A stretch of DNA of 64,000 bases from Niameybacter massiliensis (lineage in GTDB: Bacteria; Bacillota; Clostridia; Lachnospirales; Cellulosilyticaceae). Shown one piece after another: positions 61,297 to 64,000 of this stretch. The DNA is taken from the NCBI RefSeq assembly GCF_001282685.1, contig NZ_LN875035.1, forward strand, positions 2,404,001 through 2,468,000, given 5' to 3'. Both the position numbers and the translations under genes were made by a program. Position 1 is the stretch's first letter, and each line of letters starts with the position of its first letter. The notes beneath the pieces were generated by a model that did no database searches, was not told the origin of the DNA, and worked only from the letters and a program-made list of their open reading frames with translations.

Positions 61297-62892
61297 CTAT
61301 GCCTTGCTAAAAGGCTTATACACTTGAATAATAGCTTCAGCTACTTCTATACCATCTACGCCTGCTGATGTAATACCACCAGCATAGCCTGCACCTTCAC
61401 CTGCTGGATAAATTCCTTTAATATTACATTCATAAGCTTCATCACGTCTTATACGAATAGGTGAAGAGCTTCTTGTTTCAAATCCTGTTAATATAGCATC
61501 TGGATGGTCAAAGTTCTTGATTTTCTTACCAAATACACCGAGTGCCTCTACAATAGCTTCTCCCATAAATGTAGGAATTGCTTCTCGTAAATTGCTAAAA
61601 ACTACACCTGGTTCATAAGTTGGCTTCACAATGCCAAGTTCTGTCGTTATTTTACCTTCTATAAAATCACCTACGCGTTGAAGAGGTGCTTTGTAAGTTT
61701 TATTTCCTAGCTCATAAGCTAATACTTCTAATTTTCTTTGAAGCTCTACCCCTGCTAATGGATGCTCTGAGCCAAAATCTTCTGGACTAATATTAACAAG
61801 GACTGCACTATTAGCATTTACAGCATCACGTGCATATTCACTCATGCCGTTTGTAACAACCATACCTTCTTCTGAAGCCGAAGCAACAACATAGCCGCCT
61901 GGACACATACAAAATGTATATACTGCACGTCCATTACTTGCATGATGTACAAGCTTGTATTCTGCTGCACCTAGCTTTGGATCATCCTTATGGGTGTCAC
62001 CATACTGAGAGCTATTGATCCAATCTTGTAAATGTTCAATACGCATCCCCATAGCAAAAGGTTTTTGAACCATATTCACACTGTGTTCATAAAGCATTTT
62101 AAATGTGTCTCTTGCACTATGTCCTAATGCAAGTACACAAACCTCTGTTTCAATCCACTCATTATCATTGACTTGTACTGCCTTCAACTCACCTTCTTCA
62201 ATACGAAGTGCTGTAAGTTTAGTTTCAAAACGGTAACTTCCACCAAGCCTTTCAATTTCATGACGAATATTCTTAACAACATCCCTTAATACATCCGTTC
62301 CAATGTGTGGTTTGTTTTTGTAGCGAATTTCTTCTGGTCCACCGAACCTAGCTAATTCTTCAAGTACTTTATGACAACGAACATTTTTAATTTGTGTAGT
62401 AAGCTTTCCATCTGAAAAGGTTCCTGCCCCACCTTCTCCAAATTGAACATTAGAGATTGGACTAAACTTGCCTTCTTTCCAAAAAGCTTCTATATCTTGC
62501 ACACGTGCATCAACTGCTTTTCCACGTTCAATGACGATAGGCTTATATCCCATCTGAGCAAGTATAAGTGCCGCAAACATACCACAAGGTCCACTACCAA
62601 CTATAACTGGACGATGCTTAAGTACTTTATCTCCTACTTCTGGATAATAATAATTAAGATCTGGTGTTTTTAAATTAGAAAACTTCTTAAGAAGTTCTTT
62701 TTCTTTTTTTGTTTCTACATCTACTGTATAAACAATTTTTATATCTTGCTTTTTACGTGCATCTATCGCTTTTTTAAAAATACGATACTGTTGAATATCT
62801 GCTTCTCCTATACGAAGCTTTTTTGCTATTTTATTTTTTAATACACTTTCATCTTCTTTTAAAGTGAGAGAAAGGTCTTGTACTCGAATCAT
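61297..62892 (-). CDS. FAD-dependent oxidoreductase, COG2509 type
   Basis: 531 aa. A small N-terminal alpha-beta domain (1-85, with IRVQDLSLTLKEDE) precedes the FAD site HRPVIVGSGPCGMFAALILAQMGY (about 93-116), then NVQFGEGGAGTFSDGKLTT (about 148-166), MCPGGYVVASASEEG (about 331-345) and GIYPAGEGAGYAGGITSAGVDG near the end. This is the widespread family of predicted NAD(FAD)-dependent dehydrogenases without a proven substrate. The next gene upstream on the same strand is another flavoprotein (gap 31 bases), so the two are probably cotranscribed. Confidence 0.9.
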   Translation of the reverse strand: MIRVQDLSLTLKEDESVLKNKIAKKLRIGEADIQQYRIFKKAIDARKKQDIKIVYTVDVETKKEKELLKKFSNLKTPDLNYYYPEVGDKVLKHRPVIVGSGPCGMFAALILAQMGYKPIVIERGKAVDARVQDIEAFWKEGKFSPISNVQFGEGGAGTFSDGKLTTQIKNVRCHKVLEELARFGGPEEIRYKNKPHIGTDVLRDVVKNIRHEIERLGGSYRFETKLTALRIEEGELKAVQVNDNEWIETEVCVLALGHSARDTFKMLYEHSVNMVQKPFAMGMRIEHLQDWINSSQYGDTHKDDPKLGAAEYKLVHHASNGRAVYTFCMCPGGYVVASASEEGMVVTNGMSEYARDAVNANSAVLVNISPEDFGSEHPLAGVELQRKLEVLAYELGNKTYKAPLQRVGDFIEGKITTELGIVKPTYEPGVVFSNLREAIPTFMGEAIVEALGVFGKKIKNFDHPDAILTGFETRSSSPIRIRRDEAYECNIKGIYPAGEGAGYAGGITSAGVDGIEVAEAIIQVYKPFSKA

Positions 62893-62923
62893 ATTTGTTT
62901 CCTCAAGCTTTCTAATTTTTGTT

Positions 62924-64000
62924 CTAATTTTGTACGACAGATTCGCCCGCTACAAGGCCTGTAGACCATGCCCATTGTAAGTTATACCCACCACAATCAC
63001 CATCTACATCTAGTACTTCTCCTGTTATATAAAGGCCTGGTGCCTTTAAAGATTCCATCGTTTCTAAATTCACTTCATCTAAAGTAATACCACCAACTGT
63101 AGCTTGTGCAAACTTAAATCCTCTTGTGCCTTTAACTTCAAACACTAATTTTTTCATGGTCTCAGCTAATGCTTCTACCATTTCATAGTCTAAATTTTCA
63201 CATGGTGCAACTGGGCTTCCTACATCAGCTTGTTTAATAATTGCCATAACGGCACGCTTATTTAACCAACCTATAAAAAGTTCCTCTATTGTTTTATGTG
63301 CCCCATTACCTATACGTTCGTAAATCGTTGCTACTAAATCTTCCTTAGTTGCCTCTGGCATAAAGTCCATATGAATCTCACATGCTTGCTTCTTCGCGAA
63401 ACTATCTGCTGCAATACGACTTAATTGAAAAATCGGTGGTCCAGATAAACCATCTTCAGTAAAGAGCACTTCTCCTCTTTCTGTACGAACCTTTGTGCCC
63501 TCTACCAAAATACTGACTTCACTTTTAAAACGCATGCCTTGCATCATCTTACAGTATTTTGTTGGTGATACAATATGAACAAGTGTTGGAAGTGTTGGGA
63601 CTTGATGGTGTCCTAAAGCTTTTAATAAACCATAACCTGTTTCATCACAACCGAGCTGTGGTGCTGCAAGTCCTCCCGTTGCTACGATGATGCGTTCAAA
63701 AGTATACTTGTCATTAGCTTCTGTTAAGACATTCCACTTTACGCCTTCTGGTTTAAGTTTCGTCACTTTAGTATCTACTAAAACCTCTATACCTAGTCGT
63801 TCTACTTCCATACGTAGAACATCTACTACACTACTTGCTTGCTCTGAAGCTGGGTAGACTTTTGTCTTTTCTATAAGTCTTTCAATGCCAAGTGTTTTAA
63901 AGAATGCAAGTGTAGTCTCTACATTTTTACTCACAACAGGCTGATAGCAGTCTTTCTTGCTTGCTGTGTGGAAACGCTCTGCTCCCATATCTATATTGGT
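62924..64000 (-). CDS. HI0933/YhiN-family flavoprotein, 5' end beyond the window
   Basis: The frame is open to the window edge (reads TNIDMGAERFHTASK at 64000-63956), so the true start and the FAD-binding N-terminus lie outside. About 358 residues are present. Family signs: VYPASEQASSVVDVLRMEVERLG, GVKWNVLTEANDKY, ATGGLAAPQLGCDETGYGLLKALGH, LFTEDGLSGPPIFQLSR and the end ITGEVLDVDGDCGGYNLQWAWSTGLVAG. It is the BaiN/HI0933-like group of predicted reductases; the bile-acid-type reaction is known for one relative only. Confidence 0.9.
   Translation of the reverse strand, partial: TNIDMGAERFHTASKKDCYQPVVSKNVETTLAFFKTLGIERLIEKTKVYPASEQASSVVDVLRMEVERLGIEVLVDTKVTKLKPEGVKWNVLTEANDKYTFERIIVATGGLAAPQLGCDETGYGLLKALGHHQVPTLPTLVHIVSPTKYCKMMQGMRFKSEVSILVEGTKVRTERGEVLFTEDGLSGPPIFQLSRIAADSFAKKQACEIHMDFMPEATKEDLVATIYERIGNGAHKTIEELFIGWLNKRAVMAIIKQADVGSPVAPCENLDYEMVEALAETMKKLVFEVKGTRGFKFAQATVGGITLDEVNLETMESLKAPGLYITGEVLDVDGDCGGYNLQWAWSTGLVAGESVVQN

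Noticed and set aside
1-64000. tRNA or rRNA genes, integrase, transposase or prophage modules
   Set aside because: Looked for by motif (CCA ends, GTTCRA arms, DDE or recombinase motifs) and not found.

Overview
The window looks like a chromosomal segment of a low-GC, endospore-forming anaerobic Clostridium-type Firmicute, probably Lachnospirales (a Cellulosilyticum-like organism would fit). This rests on the spoIIA operon, a complete bacterial V-type ATPase, 2-hydroxyacyl-CoA-dehydratase-activase-like ATPases, a GH8 glycosidase, CotH and Cys-rich coat-like proteins, strong Shine-Dalgarno sites and AT-rich spacers. The organism name is inference. No tRNA, rRNA, CRISPR array, prophage or transposase gene was found. 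Most genes lie on the minus strand, so transcription runs mostly from high to low coordinates.

Layout. 1-5.3 kb: the start of sigF, then spoIIAB and spoIIAA; a TPR/zinc-ribbon membrane protein with a 47-aa leader gene; an ArsR/SmtB metal sensor; two overlapping RimK-like ATP-grasp genes; an acidic membrane-anchored protein. 5.3-10.8 kb: D-2-hydroxyacid dehydrogenase, a ~600-nt structured RNA candidate (6.3-6.9 kb), a Tim44-like/SPFH zinc-ribbon pair, and DUF4250 plus M29 aminopeptidase. 10.8-16.5 kb: THF riboswitch and FolT-type ECF S component, a two-component system, a small HTH protein, FtsH and a candidate C-rich-loop sRNA. 16.5-21 kb: activase-like proteins. 21-27 kb: CotH, DUF4956 and VTC-domain genes beside a second two-component system. 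27-33.6 kb: small conserved genes, a monofunctional transglycosylase, HflK/HflC, a GH8 enzyme without a signal peptide, and a PHP protein. 33.7-39.4 kb: a Cys-tailed putative surface protein, then a copper-type locus (HMA-UreH/SafE-cupredoxin fusion, response regulator, histidine kinase, small exported protein) with shared direct-repeat boxes, then a second large structured RNA candidate (38.86-39.36 kb) with its own promoter and terminator. 39.5-45.2 kb: SpoIID-like protein, SecDF, a small membrane protein and a likely 6S RNA. 45.2-53.8 kb: V-ATPase operon in transcription order H/G-C-I-K-F-E-A-B-D. 54-64 kb: SEC-C protein, threonine synthase, a coat-like Cys/Pro-rich operon behind a sigma-K-like promoter, NADH oxidase, hpt, a PHP phosphatase and two flavoproteins, the last cut by the window edge.

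The most interesting material is non-coding: two unassigned large RNAs with long-range helices, a small RNA with a C5 loop, a 6S RNA and a THF riboswitch. Also notable are a recurring GCTGTT/AACAGC terminator family at five loci, a copper-type regulon with 11-bp direct repeats, and a sigma-K-type coat operon whose two proteins share a C-terminal domain. All family assignments are by reading; no database search was possible.
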